DNA of 64,000 nt. It comes from Paramarasmius palmivorus. Lineage: Eukaryota; Basidiomycota; Agaricomycetes; Agaricales; Marasmiaceae. A program made the position numbers and the translations under genes. Shown here in pieces: positions 47,129 through 59,401 of this stretch; positions within the stretch are counted from its first letter, which is position 1; each line of letters opens with the position of its first letter. A model generated the notes under the pieces. That model was not told the DNA's origin. It made no database searches and worked only from the letters and a program-made list of their open reading frames with translations. The stretch lies in the NCBI GenBank assembly GCA_037176845.1, contig JAYKXP010000101.1, positions 111,362-175,361 on the forward strand. The letters run 5' to 3'.

Positions 47129-47629
47129 TGGCCTCTTGGCCTTTTGATATTTTTATTCTCCACGGACTGGTATTCTGCATGCGCGCACCCCTCAGTGGGC
47201 AAAAAGTAATGTATATATATCATCTCAGCTCCCCTAGTACACACATTCAAGTACTAGGGTCGAAGCAAATATCTTGTAGTCGTGTCTTCTAAGACACAAA
47301 ATAAATAATTACTTCTTGATACATCCCCTAGTGTGAACTAGTAAGCCTGAGTGAACTTAAACAAATTCCGATTTGAGATCAATAGTCTGAGGGACTTGAT
47401 TTTGAGCCAATATGTCTAGATTGGCTACCACTCAGGAATCCATCTAGCTCATATGAGTGCTCATATGACCTTAAACCTTTGCGCTCGTATCATATATCCA
47501 TGATTCCGGACTACTAGGACCATTCTAAGTGCACTCGAGTGTGCTAGTAAGGTATCCTCCCAGTCCTAGTGCGTCCCCTTGGCTCAGCTCGGGAACGACT
47601 TCAAAAAGTAGTGTGAGAAAGGGTTTATC
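47129..47629. other. Spacer with G2 motif words
   Basis: 500 bp downstream of gene B'. It contains the doublet CATATGAGTGCTCATATGAC at about 47450-47470. No gene seen; presumably holds the gene B' terminator. Confidence 0.45.
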
Positions 47630-47726
47630 CGCCTCTGCTGGGAATCGAACCCAGATCTTCACTTAGCAAGATTGCTGGGAGATACTATACTTGTAGGTGA
47701 TGCTTTATCCATTGAGCTACAGAGGC
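47630..47726 (-). tRNA. tRNA-like gene with intron-like insert, isotype uncertain
   Basis: On the minus strand: a perfect 7-bp acceptor stem (GCCTCTG with CAGAGGC), an A-box-like TAGCTCAATGGATA, and a perfect T-arm (CTGGG-TTCGATT-CCCAG, B-box GGTTCGATTCC). The D-stem has one mismatch (GCTC against AAGC). The anticodon region is about 27 nt too long, as if holding an intron, flanked by TCAC and GTGA. The D-loop and ends resemble fungal Arg tRNAs, but I cannot fix the anticodon. It may be a captured, slightly decayed gene. Confidence 0.6.
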
Positions 47727-48288
47727 GGTAACTGTTACAATTTACTTGTTCAGTTGGCCTTCCTCTTCTGTCACCCAGTACTTGTCCTATCTTTCATAGC
47801 GTCTTTCTCTAGTTCTTTCATATGGCCCTAGCATTGTGTGGATTAGGCACTAGGATCTCATATGGATCTGCTTATGTGCTTTTAACTACGCTTGGGACTT
47901 TACTTTTCCTTCTTATCCATTCATATTCCGCTTGGATGGACCTTGATGTTTTCTAGGGTCAAAAATATTCGGAATTTTCGGGTTACCACCAAGCATCTCT
48001 CCCCCAAACCAAAAGAAATGTCAAGTCCCCTTGACAGTGCCTAGCAGAAAAGTTTCAGCCGCTCTACACCAGGTGGCGATCATCTGCACCATCCGGAAAT
48101 ATCACTAGCACCTTCATCTGCACCATCGGACCATATCTCTGGCTCAGTAAGATTTTTCTTGCCTAGCGCATGAACCTTGCTCCCTAGGACCCTATAAAAG
48201 TGTCCTCGGAAAACCCAAGACTCATCACCAATCTCATCCTGTCTTTTCTGCTTCGCACTAGTCACCCTAGCTCACTCATTCTGCTCAT
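47727..48288. promoter_or_regulatory. Upstream region of gene A' with internal polypurine tract
   Basis: Presumed promoter of gene A'. It contains the second polypurine tract at 47999-48014 (reverse strand) and CATATG words at about 47820, 47865 and directly across the start codon (48287). Confidence 0.5.
47999..48014 (-). other. Internal (central) polypurine-tract copy, G2
   Basis: On the minus strand TTTTGGTTTGGGGGAG, identical to the tract beside the LTR (44031-44046) and to both tracts in G1. It lies about 280 bp upstream of the antisense gene A' start, the same place as in G1 (about 250 bp). Confidence 0.7.
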
Positions 48289-48363
48289 ATGTCTGCCAAA
48301 AACGTATCGTCCCCTGCCCCTGGTGCTTGGAAAGATCGCTCAGAGTGGTTAACCAAAGCTCGC

Positions 48364-48564
48364 TGTTGGGATTCGGACTCTAGCCTATCATGTGACTTTG
48401 TTGATTTTAGTTTAGTCATACTCGTTTTCCCTCCTCAGCCGTTTACCATCATCTGGTCCATCTGAGGAGGTATGTTTTATTCTTTCTTATTCATTCTATA
48501 CCTTACTAATACTTATGCTAGTTTAACTCACACGTTGTATTCTTTAGGTTGTTGTATCATAACA
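48364..48564 (+). repeat. 5' LTR of copia element 2
   Basis: 201 bp, TG...CA. Nearly identical to the 3' LTR except for a 60-bp difference near the 3' end and a couple of substitutions. Confidence 0.95.
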
Positions 48565-48574
48565 GGTTATGGGC
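48565..48574 (+). other. Primer-binding-site candidate, copia 2
   Basis: GGTTATGGGC directly after the 5' LTR, shared with copia element 1 (41985-41994, reverse strand). Confidence 0.55.
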
Positions 48575-48780
48575 ATTCCTTAACAGCAACTCGAAGAACA
48601 ACTTGGACCACTAAAGACGCTAGGCTTGCGTCATATCACATTTTCCTTTTCCGACATTTTATTATCCCGCGGGACTATTTTCGTTTTTTCTCGACAATCA
48701 ATCAATGCCAATTCCAAGATCTTGCGAGATCTAGCCGACATCTGCGCATCACACAATAATACCTCCACAGATGCGTCCAG

Positions 48781-51700
48781 ATGGATCCAAATCGACCAAA
48801 TCAGGCCTCGCAACATGCTCGCAGGTCTCTTCCCACTGCTGCATCGGTTCCATACTTTAATTCTTCTTCACCTACACATATTCCTTTTGAAAATGGTTAT
48901 CCTCGCTCTTCAAATGTTCCACTTCATCATTCTCAGACCCCGGCTACACCTACTTACGGTGGGATACCACGGTCACAAGGCTTTGTTGCAAGGCCGAATC
49001 ATATCATACCTCGTTCTGGCTCGTTCCCAAACTTTGGTCTTAATCAATTTTCTGCTTCTGATGTTCCCCCGCAACGCATATAATGCTTTTCATAATGTTG
49101 TTTCTAATTTTGGTACTGCTATGCGCGAAATGCGAACAGCTAATGGCTCACAGTTTCATTCAAATGATAATTCTCATCCTTCTTCTACTTTTCAACAGAA
49201 TTTTTCTCCTCATACTCAAGTACCTTTCTCTTTTTCGAACGACCATCTTGATCAGACTGCTTCCGGCTACCCGAATACCTCTAGGGTTCATTGGGCCGAA
49301 CCCCAAGGTCGACCTGAACATGTTCCTGATTTGGGACATGAGCCTGATCGTGAACCCCCGGTATTGCCGGTTCAGGGTGATCAGGATGTACCATTGCGAA
49401 CAGAGTCTCCTGCGTCACATTCCTCTCATAACTCTGCTTCTTCACATAATTCTTCGAACCATTCAACTTATAGACGTTCACCTCCTCGTAATCCACCGCC
49501 TATTCCCCCTCGTCCTCCTTGTCCTCCTCCACCACCTCCTCGTACTCCTCATCATGATCCTCCTCCTCATTTCCATACTGTACGACCTATTGTTTCTCCA
49601 CCACCGGCTAGTTCTCATTCTTCTAACGAAATTGCTCGCCTATCTTCTCTTGTTGAATCCTTAATTCTTACGCTACAACAGAATTCCTCGTCTACCTCCC
49701 ACGGTGCCGCGATACCATCAATACAGAACTCGGCACCTGTGGGACTTGGTTATCCCTCGTATCCCCCTGTGACACCGTCATTACACAACTCAGGGGGAAT
49801 GGGGGTGCCAAACACGACGAACGTACCTCCTTATTCTACTGTTCCTCTACCACAATATCACCAGCTTCATTCACCTCATGTTCATCAACTTCCTGCTTTA
49901 ACTTCACAAATTTTTTCTGCTCCGACTCATGACATGTCTCTTGATCTTTTACGTTCTTTCATTTCTGCTCCTTTACCTACATTACCGTCTACGGCTTCAA
50001 TCCCATTATTACAAGGTAAACCGAACTTTGCACAGTGGCAAGAGGCTGCAGTGGGCATGGTACAGAACCTGGGGCTCAACTCATGGATATGTGGTCCGGC
50101 ACCACCGAACATGTCATCTTTCATTCCGGATCTGATTCCCGTCTATCCACCGGACTTGACAATGACTTCGTCTGTGTCCGATTGTCAGTTGTACCAAGTT
50201 TTCTGGGCACGTGATGGGATAGCGGTGCAGATACTCATGTCTAGGCTGCCACAGTCTGTGGCCGCGATGCTCCCTCCTTCCACCAATCCAGTTACATTTC
50301 GCCGACGTACTGCTCGTGATGTCCTAAACGTTCTCCGGACTCGCTATGGGATCAACGATTTTGCGTCTGCCGCATTGCTCAAAGAGAAGTTGTGGGCAAA
50401 ACAAGCTCATTCTGCTCGTATCCTCGACTATGTCACAGAGTGGAGAACGGACCTCAACCAGCTCCATGCAGCTTCATATCAGATCCACTGGGGCGAAGCT
50501 ATTACCAGATTCCTTGCCATGCTTCCAAACGATATCATATGGCAATCCATATGCAATACGGCACTCACGGAGACGTCTAACAACACGGAGACCCTGGACC
50601 GAAGTTCATGGGATTTCTTTGCCGAGTTGGTAATCCAGACAGATTCGAACAACTCTCTTCGTGAACGAGCTCGTTCTGCTGCATATGCCGCTCAGAATGT
50701 GTTGGGTAACTGCTCTCGTCCTCTGGGTTCGCGTGGGGGTGACATAAACACTACCTCTTCACGTCCTAATACGGGTGGTAACACTCAACCCCATCAAGAC
50801 CGACAACAGAATCCCGCCGCTCCATCCCAACGTAATGACCGAAACACGAATACGTTGAGCACTTCATCCACATCATCACAACAAACCCGTCCCCAGGTGC
50901 ATTTGGCACACGCAGATTCACATGAACCAGATCCCGATCACGACCCAGTAGAAGACAGTAATAATACACCTGATGTAGTCATCGATATCCCAGAATCAAT
51001 TGAAGAGGAAACTTTCCAAGGCTATGCTACAGTACCACCAGAAGCTCCACCGGGATGGTTATACACTCTCGCAGCTCAATCTCCGCTCGCCTTCTCTTCA
51101 TTTGTCAGGGATTATCAAGGAATTCTGGACTCAGGAAGCTCAAAGCACCTGTTTAACCAGAAGCAGATATTTTGGAATTTCAATCTAAAGGCTGTTCTGT
51201 CTATAGGGACGGCAAATTGTGGATCATTAGAGACGCATGGGAAGGGCATGGTGAAGCTAAAAGTTACCGACATAAAGTTCCCCGACAAGTCCTTCATCAT
51301 CACACTCGAGGATGCTCATTACGCTCCAGACTGTCCAGTCAATCTATTCTCTTTCGGCACATTCCTTGAGTCAGGAATGAGAATGTACTATGAGGGAACG
51401 GAGGGACGGATTTATATGAAGAAGCCATCACCCAGAGCTTTTGGTGTAAAACTCATGCACCGGCTCCTGTTCGTCAAATGCGAATTTGTTATGCCACCGA
51501 ACCTCACTATCGACCCTAGCACTGATGTGTCCTATCTTACTTCACCGATACTAGAAGAAGATATCCTAATGGCGGCACCTATGTTCGAGAAGCGTCAACA
51601 TGGGTTCGAACTCGGACATGATCGGTTGATTCATGCAGGGAAGGGGGTCGTGAAACAGGTCCTTTCGGGAAAATGTGGACCTGGATTTGAAGGCTTTGAA

Positions 51701-54700
51701 ACCAGCGCTCCTCAGGCTGGTAATGTGTGCGATAGCTGTGTAGAAGGGAAGATCCCACAACAACCCTACTATTCCTCGGAGATTCATGCCTTGAAACTGC
51801 TAGAACTAATCCACACTGATACATGTGGACCCATGCCAGTCGCGTCACCTCACGGAAATCTATATTTTCAAGTGCTTTACGACGATTTCACATGTGCCAA
51901 TGCGGTCGTATTCCTCAAAGATCGGTCACAGGTTCCTCAAGCCATTAAAACAGTCATTACATGCTGGGAATTATTGTTGAACGATAAAACAGTCAATCTT
52001 CGATGTGATGGGTCTGTGGAACAAGCCGAGGGAGAGCTATTGGAGTGGTACAAGAGCAAGGGAATACAGGTTCAAGTAACTGCTCCATATGCCCATCCTC
52101 AGAACGGAACTGCCGAGCGATTTGTACGAGTCCTCGAAGACGACATGAACGTTCTGCTAGCATGGGCGAATCTTCCACTGTCATTTTGGGAAGACGCAAT
52201 TCGCACATCCTCTTTTGTTCGCTTTCGACTGCCCTGTACCGCTCTACCACGATATAAAACCCCATACGAGATCGTTCATGAATCTCAACCGAACTACTCC
52301 ATGCTTCGAGCTTGGGGGTGTCGATGTTGGGTGGCTATACCTCCAGAGTTGATGCAGAAAGGTAGTCCACGTTGATATGAGGCCATATTCGTTGGATATG
52401 AGGAGGGGCGTATTGGCTGGCGTGTTCGTGACCTGAAGGGACGATATCGTTTCTCGAGGGATGTGATTTTTGATGAGAACACACCTGGATATTTGGGACG
52501 TGTACCCGACAACTACTATGCACCTCTTGACGGCACACCAACAAACTCTAGCCCAGCATCGAATATACCCCAAGAATCTGAAGATATGCCTGTGTATCAG
52601 AATGACACATCATCAACTGTTGAGGACGTCTCGGACTTGCCTATTCGTTCGAAGCCAACCCGAGAAACAGAATCTAGTGAAATACGAGCAAGACCGAGGA
52701 GGACCCGGGAGCAGACAGCATTAGGACGCGAGTGGCAGGAAGGGATCTGGAGACGAGATGCATGGTGTGAGGAGATTAGAAGGAAACGTTTGGAACGACA
52801 AGCTGGTGGGGAAGTGAAATCAGATGGTGTTTCGGCCATGGTTTGCCTCACTGCCATTGATGATCACATTGCAGAGGCACCAGATGTACCGATACTTTTA
52901 CAAAAACATGCGATAGTTATCAGAACGACTTTTGCAATAATCTGTGACAAGGGCTTTTGCAAAAGTCGGAGACAAGTAATCAAGGCAGATAAGAGGTACT
53001 GTCCGCTTTGGGTGCTTCCAAATAGGGAAGGATCATTCCCACACCTTCTGGAAAGGGAACAGGCCGCTTTTTTGAGATCTGGAGATATTCCCACACCGCT
53101 TTTGGCATCCCAAAAAGGAAGGTGCTCTTTCCATGATGTAACAGTGCGCTTTTTGGGCGCTTTTTTTGCGGAAAAATTATTCCCACACCTCCTGACATCA
53201 TCTGGGTGCCTCCCTACTCCGCTTTTGGCTTCCCAAAATGGAAGGTGACCTTACCTCATCATTTTCCACCTGGAATCAATGCACTGGGGGGCTATTGGGG
53301 CATGCAGGGGGGCTATAAAAATCGCATTTTTGAGGGAATATGTTCCAATATGTTCTAAAAGCATGCCCCTGCAATTGGGGGGCAGGGGAATGCAAAAAAA
53401 GCGGTCCAAATATGGTAATTCAGGAAAATGGCCTATTGGATCTTGGGCTACAGGCCAGATATTGACATGGGGTAAGTTGGAGGACCTAGATACATTGAAT
53501 ACAAGCCTGGGGGCACCCAATAGTACATAGATTGGTGGGATAATGGTGCTTAAATATCAAAAATACTGAAAATCTCCGAAATCAGGGGAATAAAATTACA
53601 GGATGGGATGTAGTGCAGCTAGGGCTTAGATATTGTGAATCAGAGATGATATATATGTCCCCTTGCCTCGTTTACAATCCTGGAGAGCTGCCTATTTTTC
53701 CAGATTTATTACAGCTAAATTCGCTTTTTTTGGACATTGGTAATACTATACCACAGGGAATGATTGGAGTGGGCTAATTCTTGTTCATAACCCACTTTAG
53801 AGTGTATAGGTGATGAATATATACTTGCCCAAGCACTCCTGTATGTGCAACACCTTGTTTAATCCAATGTATTGTACAGTTATGTAACACAGGCAGTAGT
53901 ACATGAATAGCACCTCAGGGAAGCATCCCAGCACCAAGGGGAGTTCAGAATCGAGTTCAGGCACCCAAAATACACTTTCCTACCATGAAAGGACATTTTT
54001 TGAACACATCTGTATGTTGCTACATAAAAAATACATAAAAAATCGCATTTTTAGGGGGTTTTTTTGTACTGGAGCATGGGGATTGCTCCTAAAAGCACCA
54101 AAAATGAATGAGAGACCGTTCACTATGCATAGAACAGGAATATCAATTGCCTCCATGAATCCCATGACAGGAATCCATATGCCAGACTAATCAATTCCTG
54201 CACAATTACAGGAAACATGTACTATGAATGTAGTATTGCAAGGATTGATCTGGGGGCTTGGGGAACCTCAAAATCGAATTCAGGATGAAAAATCAGTCAA
54301 GAATATATCCAGGGTTGAAGGGAATCCAATCACTGTAGCTTGAGATATGTATCTGACAAGTTAAATGCTTATAGTTAACATATATTACACATATACTTGT
54401 ACATTTAACTTGATGTATGCATATTGAAGTCAATTGTGGATGGATTCCTTTCAACCCTGGATATATTCTTGACTGATTTTTCATCCTGAATTCGATTTTG
54501 AGGTTCCCCAAGCCCCCAGATCAATCCTTGCAATACTACATTCATAGTACATGTTTTCTGTAATTGTGCAGGAATTGATTAGTCTGGCATATGGATTCCT
54601 GTCATGGGATTCATGGAGGCAATTGATATTCCTGTTCTATGCATAGTGAACGGTCTCTCATTCATTTTTGGTGCTTTTAGGAGCAATCCCCATGCTCCAG

Positions 54701-57700
54701 TACAAAAAAACCCCTAAAAATGCGATTTTTTATGTATTTTTTATGTAGCAACATACAGATGTGTTCAAAAAATGTCCTTTCATGGTAGGAAAGTGTATTT
54801 TGGGTGCCTGAACTCGATTCTGAACTCCCCTTGGTGCTGGGATGCTTCCCTGAGGTGCTATTCATGTACTACTGCCTGTGTTACATAACTGTACAATACA
54901 TTGGATTGAACAAGGTGTTGCACATACAGGAGTGCTTGGGCAAGTATATATTCATCATCTATACACCCTAGAGTGGGTTATGAACAAGAATTAGCCCATT
55001 CCAATCATTCCCTGTGGTATAGTATTACCAATGTCCAAAAAAAGCGAATTTAGCTGTAATAAATCTGGAAAAATAGGCAGCTCTCCAGGATTGTAAACGA
55101 AGCAAGGGGACATATATATCATCTCTGATTCACAATATCTAAGCCCTAGCTGCACTACATCCCATCCTGTAATTTTATTCCCCTAATTTCGGAGATTTTC
55201 AGTATTTTTGATATTTAAGCACCATTATCCCACCAATCTATGTACTATTTAGTGTCCCCAGGCTTGTATTTAATGTATCTAGGTCCTCCAACTTACCCCA
55301 TGTCAATATCTGGCCTGTAGCCCAAGATCCAATAGGCCATTTTCCTGAATTACCATATTTGGACCGCTTTTTTTGCATTCCCCTGCCCCCCAATTGCAGG
55401 GGCATGCTTTTAGAACATATTGGAACATATTCCCTCAAAAATGCGATTTTTATAGCCCCCCAGCATGCCCCAATAGCCCCCCAATGCATTGATTCCAGGT
55501 GGAAAATAGTGAGGTAAGGCCACCTTCCATTTTGGGAAGCCAAAAGCGGAGTAGGGAGGCACCCAGATGATGTCAGGAGGTGTGGGAATAATTTTTCCGC
55601 AAAAAAAGCGCCCAAAAAGCGCACTGTTACATCATGGAAAGAGCACCTTCCTTTTTGGGATGCCAAAAGCGGTGTGGGAATATCTCCAGATCTCAAAAAA
55701 GCGGCCTGTTCCCTTTCCAGAAGGTGTGGGAATGATCCTTCCCTATTTGGAAGCACCCAAAGCGGACAGTACCTCTTATCTGCCTTGATTACTTGTCTCC
55801 GACTTTTGCAAAAGCCCTTGTCACAGATTATTGCAAAAGTCGTTCTGATAACTGTCAGTCACTTTTACAAATAAGTTACAACATCAGCTGGCAGAGGAAT
55901 GTTCTGTTGATCTTCTGATACCACAGGAACCACAGATCATTCTAGAAGAGATGAACTATATCAAGTTCCCTGGTAACCTGGATGGCTTTGCGTTTATTGC
56001 TAATGGGCTGAAGATTTACGACCTCGAGAAGAAGCCACTATCATATGGCAAGGCACACGCTCGTCCTGATTCCACGAAATGGAAGGAGGCCAAATTGGAG
56101 GAGATTGCAAGCTTACATCGACTCAAAGTACTCAAAGAAGCTGAACTGCCAAAGGGTGCACATGCAGTAGGTGTTCGATGGGTATACGACTTCAAATACA
56201 ACGAGCACGGCAAAATCACTAAGCACAAGGCTTGGCTTGTTGCTCAGGGCTTCAGCCAACAACCTGGGGAATATGGCGAAACTTATGCACCGGTCGCCAG
56301 GCTCACTAGCATCCGAATATTGATTGCATACGCAGTTAAACATGATCTCGAAATGTTTGTCTTCGACTTCAAGACTGCCTTTCTCAATGCGCCGTTATCA
56401 CAAGTCGTCTACTGCAAGCAAATTCCCGGGTATCCATTGTCCAGGAAGGACCTTGTATACATTCTGCTGAAGGCCCTGTATGGACTTAAACAGGCTTCTG
56501 CTGAATGGTACAAGTTGCTTTGGGATAGACTTCGCAAACACTTGAAGTTTCTCCGGTGTGCAGCCGATAACGCCGTATTTTACTGCACATGGTCGTCGCC
56601 ACCCGATTCATCTATCACTATGCCGACTTCTGGATCTCCGCTTGTCATGGTCATTGGGCTCCACGTCGATGATGGTCTCTGTGTCACGAACTCAACGCCC
56701 TTGTACCATTGGGTCATTCGCATACTTTCGGAAGAATTTGTGTTGAATAATCTCGGACCAGCGAAGCTGTATCTGGGGATCACTATTGTTCGGGATAGGG
56801 CACGGCGTAGAGCTTATCTTACTCAACAGCCCTACGTTCACGAGATCCTACAAATGTACGGATTACTGAATGCATCAAAGGTTCAGGTTCCTCTTCGTAC
56901 CAAGATTTCCGACCTACCTCCACCTACCCTTTCCTCCTTACCAGATGCTCCGACAGACCCTGATCAGCTACGAACGTTATACATGTGGATTATTGGATCA
57001 CTACTATATCTAGCGATGTGTACTAGGCCCGATATCGCGTACGCTGTCATGGCGCTCAGCCAGTACAACACTAAAGCGACGAGGACACATCTGTTAGCAG
57101 CAAAAGGGGTACTCAGATACTTGGTAGGGACGTCGGATTTTGCGTTGGAGTATGGGGGTGACCATGCGGGTGATATGAGTTTTTCGTCACTGCTGGTAGA
57201 TGATGTCGCATTCACAGACGCAGATTGGGCCTCGGATATTGCAGACCGCAGGAGTGTCTCCAGTTATGCTTTCTTCTTGTATGGAGGACTAGTATCTTGG
57301 TCAGCGTCCAAACAAAAAGCTGTAGCACTGTCATCAACAGAGGCATAGTACATGGCACTGACACACTGCCTTCGAGAAGCGTTATGGATCAAATTGTTCA
57401 CTACCCTGATTTCTTTTCCTACTCCTTCTCCATTTCCTATTCTCTCCGACAATCAGGGCTCTGTGTTTATGTCCTCCTCTCCCTCCACGTCCGGCAACTC
57501 CAAACACATTGACATCAAATACCATTTCATTCGTGATCATACAACTTCGAACGCCATCAAAGTATCATGGATTCCTACCTCCGACATGGTCGCCGATATC
57601 TTCACCAAGCCTCTTGGACCTCCGCTCCATTTCAAGCATTGTGCATCTCTGGGTTTGACGTCGTGTCCAGGTATTGTTGGGAAGCTGGAACATATGGGGG

Positions 57701-57720
57701 AAACTACTCAAATTAAATGA
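48781..57720 (+). pseudogene. Copia gag-pol, four disabling changes
   Basis: Gag starts at ATG 48781 (MDPNRPNQASQHARRSLPTA). It shifts frame near 49060-49083, around a CCCCC run, into the long frame ending 52375. That frame has Pro-rich gag, protease (ILDSGSSKHLF), the integrase finger (HDRLIHAGKG ... CDSCVEGK) and the integrase core (HTDTCGPM, HPQNGTAERFVR). A TGA at 52373-52375 replaces one codon before YEAIFVGYE. A palindromic element sits at 52905-55860. Removing it with one target copy still leaves a one-base shift. RT runs from 55951 (WVYDFKYNEHGKITKHKAWL, FDFKTAFLNAPL, LHVDDGL as the YxDD-like box). RNase H (TDADWASD) has a TAG at 57346-57348 within STEA-YMAL, then continues to 57720 (ADIFTKPL). 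Confidence 0.9.
52905..55860. mobile_element. Foldback element: 2956-bp near-perfect palindrome
   Basis: Two arms of about 1.42 kb (52905-54333 and 54439-55860) are reverse complements with only scattered differences, around a loop of about 105 bp. It is flanked by an 11-bp duplication, ACTTTTACAAA (52894-52904 and 55861-55871). Ends read AACATGCGATAGTTATCAG and, in reverse, GACTGACAGTTATCAG. No coding potential is seen. A 9-11 bp target duplication with very long inverted repeats fits a non-autonomous Mutator-like foldback, which is inference. Confidence 0.88.
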
Positions 57721-57829
57721 CCCACAGATATTTTTTCTCTTTCTTACTTTATTCTATATATTATTCGTTTCTTCTTACTTTTACTTATCGTCCATTCTAC
57801 GTATCGTCCGATGGGGGTGTGTTGGGATT

Positions 57830-58090
57830 CGGACTCTAGCCTATCATGTGACTTTGTTGATTTTAGTTTAGTCATACTCGTTTTCCCTCCTCAGCTGTTT
57901 ACCATCATCTGGTCCATCTGAGGAGGTATGTTTTATTCTTTCTTATTCATTCTATACCTTACTAATACTTATGCTAGTTTAACTCACATGTTGTATTCTT
58001 TAGGTATAGAATTCAGCCGTTTACCATCATCTGGTCCATCTGAGGAGTTTAACTCACACATTGTATTCTTTAGGTTGTTGTATCATAACA
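57830..58090 (+). repeat. 3' LTR of copia element 2, with 60-bp duplication
   Basis: 261 bp. Relative to the 5' LTR it carries a partial second copy of the segment from GCCGTTTACCATCATCTGG to TTGTATTCTTTAGGT, lacking the middle of that segment. Confidence 0.93.
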
Positions 58091-59401
58091 CTCGCGAGCA
58101 TATTCAAGAGGGCAAGGCTATCGTCAAGATGGCCAACATCAAAATGCGTGACGCTAGCGCCAATGAACTTCTCAAGTTCTTCGTGCGTATTCCTAGTGTA
58201 TTCTATATTGTTCATAGTACTGATTATGACCTTTTCTAACAGAAGGCATTGTTGAACCCGTACCATATCGCCCAAGACCCCGAGGCCTATAGTGTGTACG
58301 ATAAAGGGTTCAAGCTCCTCGAGGAGTATGGCAACGCGGCCGACCTTACCCTCGCTCCCGCCCTATGGATTTCCATTAAGGGTTTCAAGGAACGCGTGGA
58401 AGGCTTGGTCAATCCACCTGCTACCCCTGCCAAGGTTCATCTGTTATCCTGTTCCGAGGGACCCCTCTGACTATTTTTCAGGGTTCTAGCAACGCTGCCA
58501 TTCCCACTAGTGGTAAGGCTAATGCTGCTATCGTGGACAACAATGTCCAGATCGTTGAGCCTCCTGAAGCCGAAGTAAGTCCTCATATTATCCCATAGTC
58601 ATCATATTAACTTTCTATACTAGATGGCTTACTTCGAGGGCGGTATTAACGCCTCTATTCATGCCCCTAGTGGCAAGAAGAAGGTACGAGTACCTTTATC
58701 TTTTATTCCTCGCACCATGCTGACTTCCATATGACTATTAGAAAGCTGAAAGTCGCTCTCAAACGGTATGTATTCCTTATCATATGGTCCCCAACATGGC
58801 TATTCTTTCTCGAGCGTATCTCAAAGCGTCTTACTATCTCTCTAAGGCCAAGAACATGAAGGCTGCTTCCGCTAAACACATCCGCGTAGAGAAGGCTCTC
58901 ACTGACCTCAGGGACGAAGAACCTGGTACGTCTTATTCTGTTGTTTTTCTTCCTAGTGCATTTACTGATGCTCATATGACACAGAGGAACGCTTGATGCG
59001 TCTCCGCGGGGACGAGCATATCCTCAATCTGATGAGCATGCTCCCCTTCATGGATATTTCTTCTGTCTCGGACGAGGCTTTGAAGTCGGTTCATAACCGT
59101 CTTCGTACTGAGATGGCTGTCCTTCGCCACGCTGTCGAGTATACCCACAGCCAGTACAAACTTGCGGCTAAGCAGTTCAATGAAGTTGAGCACGAGCAAG
59201 CCACTCGCGCTGAGCGAGCCGGCCATATGGCTCTTGATACTGCTCCTAGCACCTCTTCCCAAGCTCAGTAGATAGTCCATAGTTGCCTATGTCTCTCGTA
59301 GTACCAAAATACACCCTTGTTGATGTTCATATTGGAGTGTGATTTATTTATTTATTTTCCTCGGAACGCTTCAGCATCCCTAGGAGTTTTCTATAGGTGT
59401 C

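Larger units (their letters stand above)
48364..58090 (+). mobile_element. Ty1/copia element 2, inserted in gene A'
   Basis: LTRs 48364-48564 and 57830-58090 both run TGTTGGGATTC to ATCATAACA. A 5-bp duplication CTCGC flanks the element (48359-48363 and 58091-58095). A primer site GGTTATGGGC follows the 5' LTR and a purine-rich ATGGGGGTG precedes the 3' LTR. The internal region codes gag, protease, integrase, RT and RNase H but has several disabling changes and a 2956-bp insertion. Confidence 0.95.
48289..59271 (+). pseudogene. Antisense gene A', split by a copia insertion
   Basis: It starts SPAPGAWKDRSEWLTKA-like after an ATG at 48289, is cut after 75 nt at 48363 by the copia element, and resumes at 58096 (REHIQEGKAIVKMANIK). 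Later exons have DPEAYSVYDKGFKLLEEYG, INASIHAPSGKKK, RSQTVCIPYHMVPNMAILSR and LNLMSMLPFMDISSVSDEAL, ending TAG at 59271. The order and several blocks match gene A of G1, in particular the last coiled-coil-like exon with HSQYKLAAKQFNEVEHE. Apart from the insertion I see no break, so the host element was probably intact when the copia arrived. It converges on pol, with 131 bp between stops. Function unknown. Confidence 0.72.

Noticed and set aside
49083..49664. Leu/Ile-rich plus-strand frame as a membrane protein
   Set aside because: It is the out-of-frame shadow of the Pro/Ser/His-rich copia gag.
53903..55756. Mirror-image open frames in the palindrome as genes
   Set aside because: They are short, have no domain, and exist on both strands only because the arms are inverted copies.
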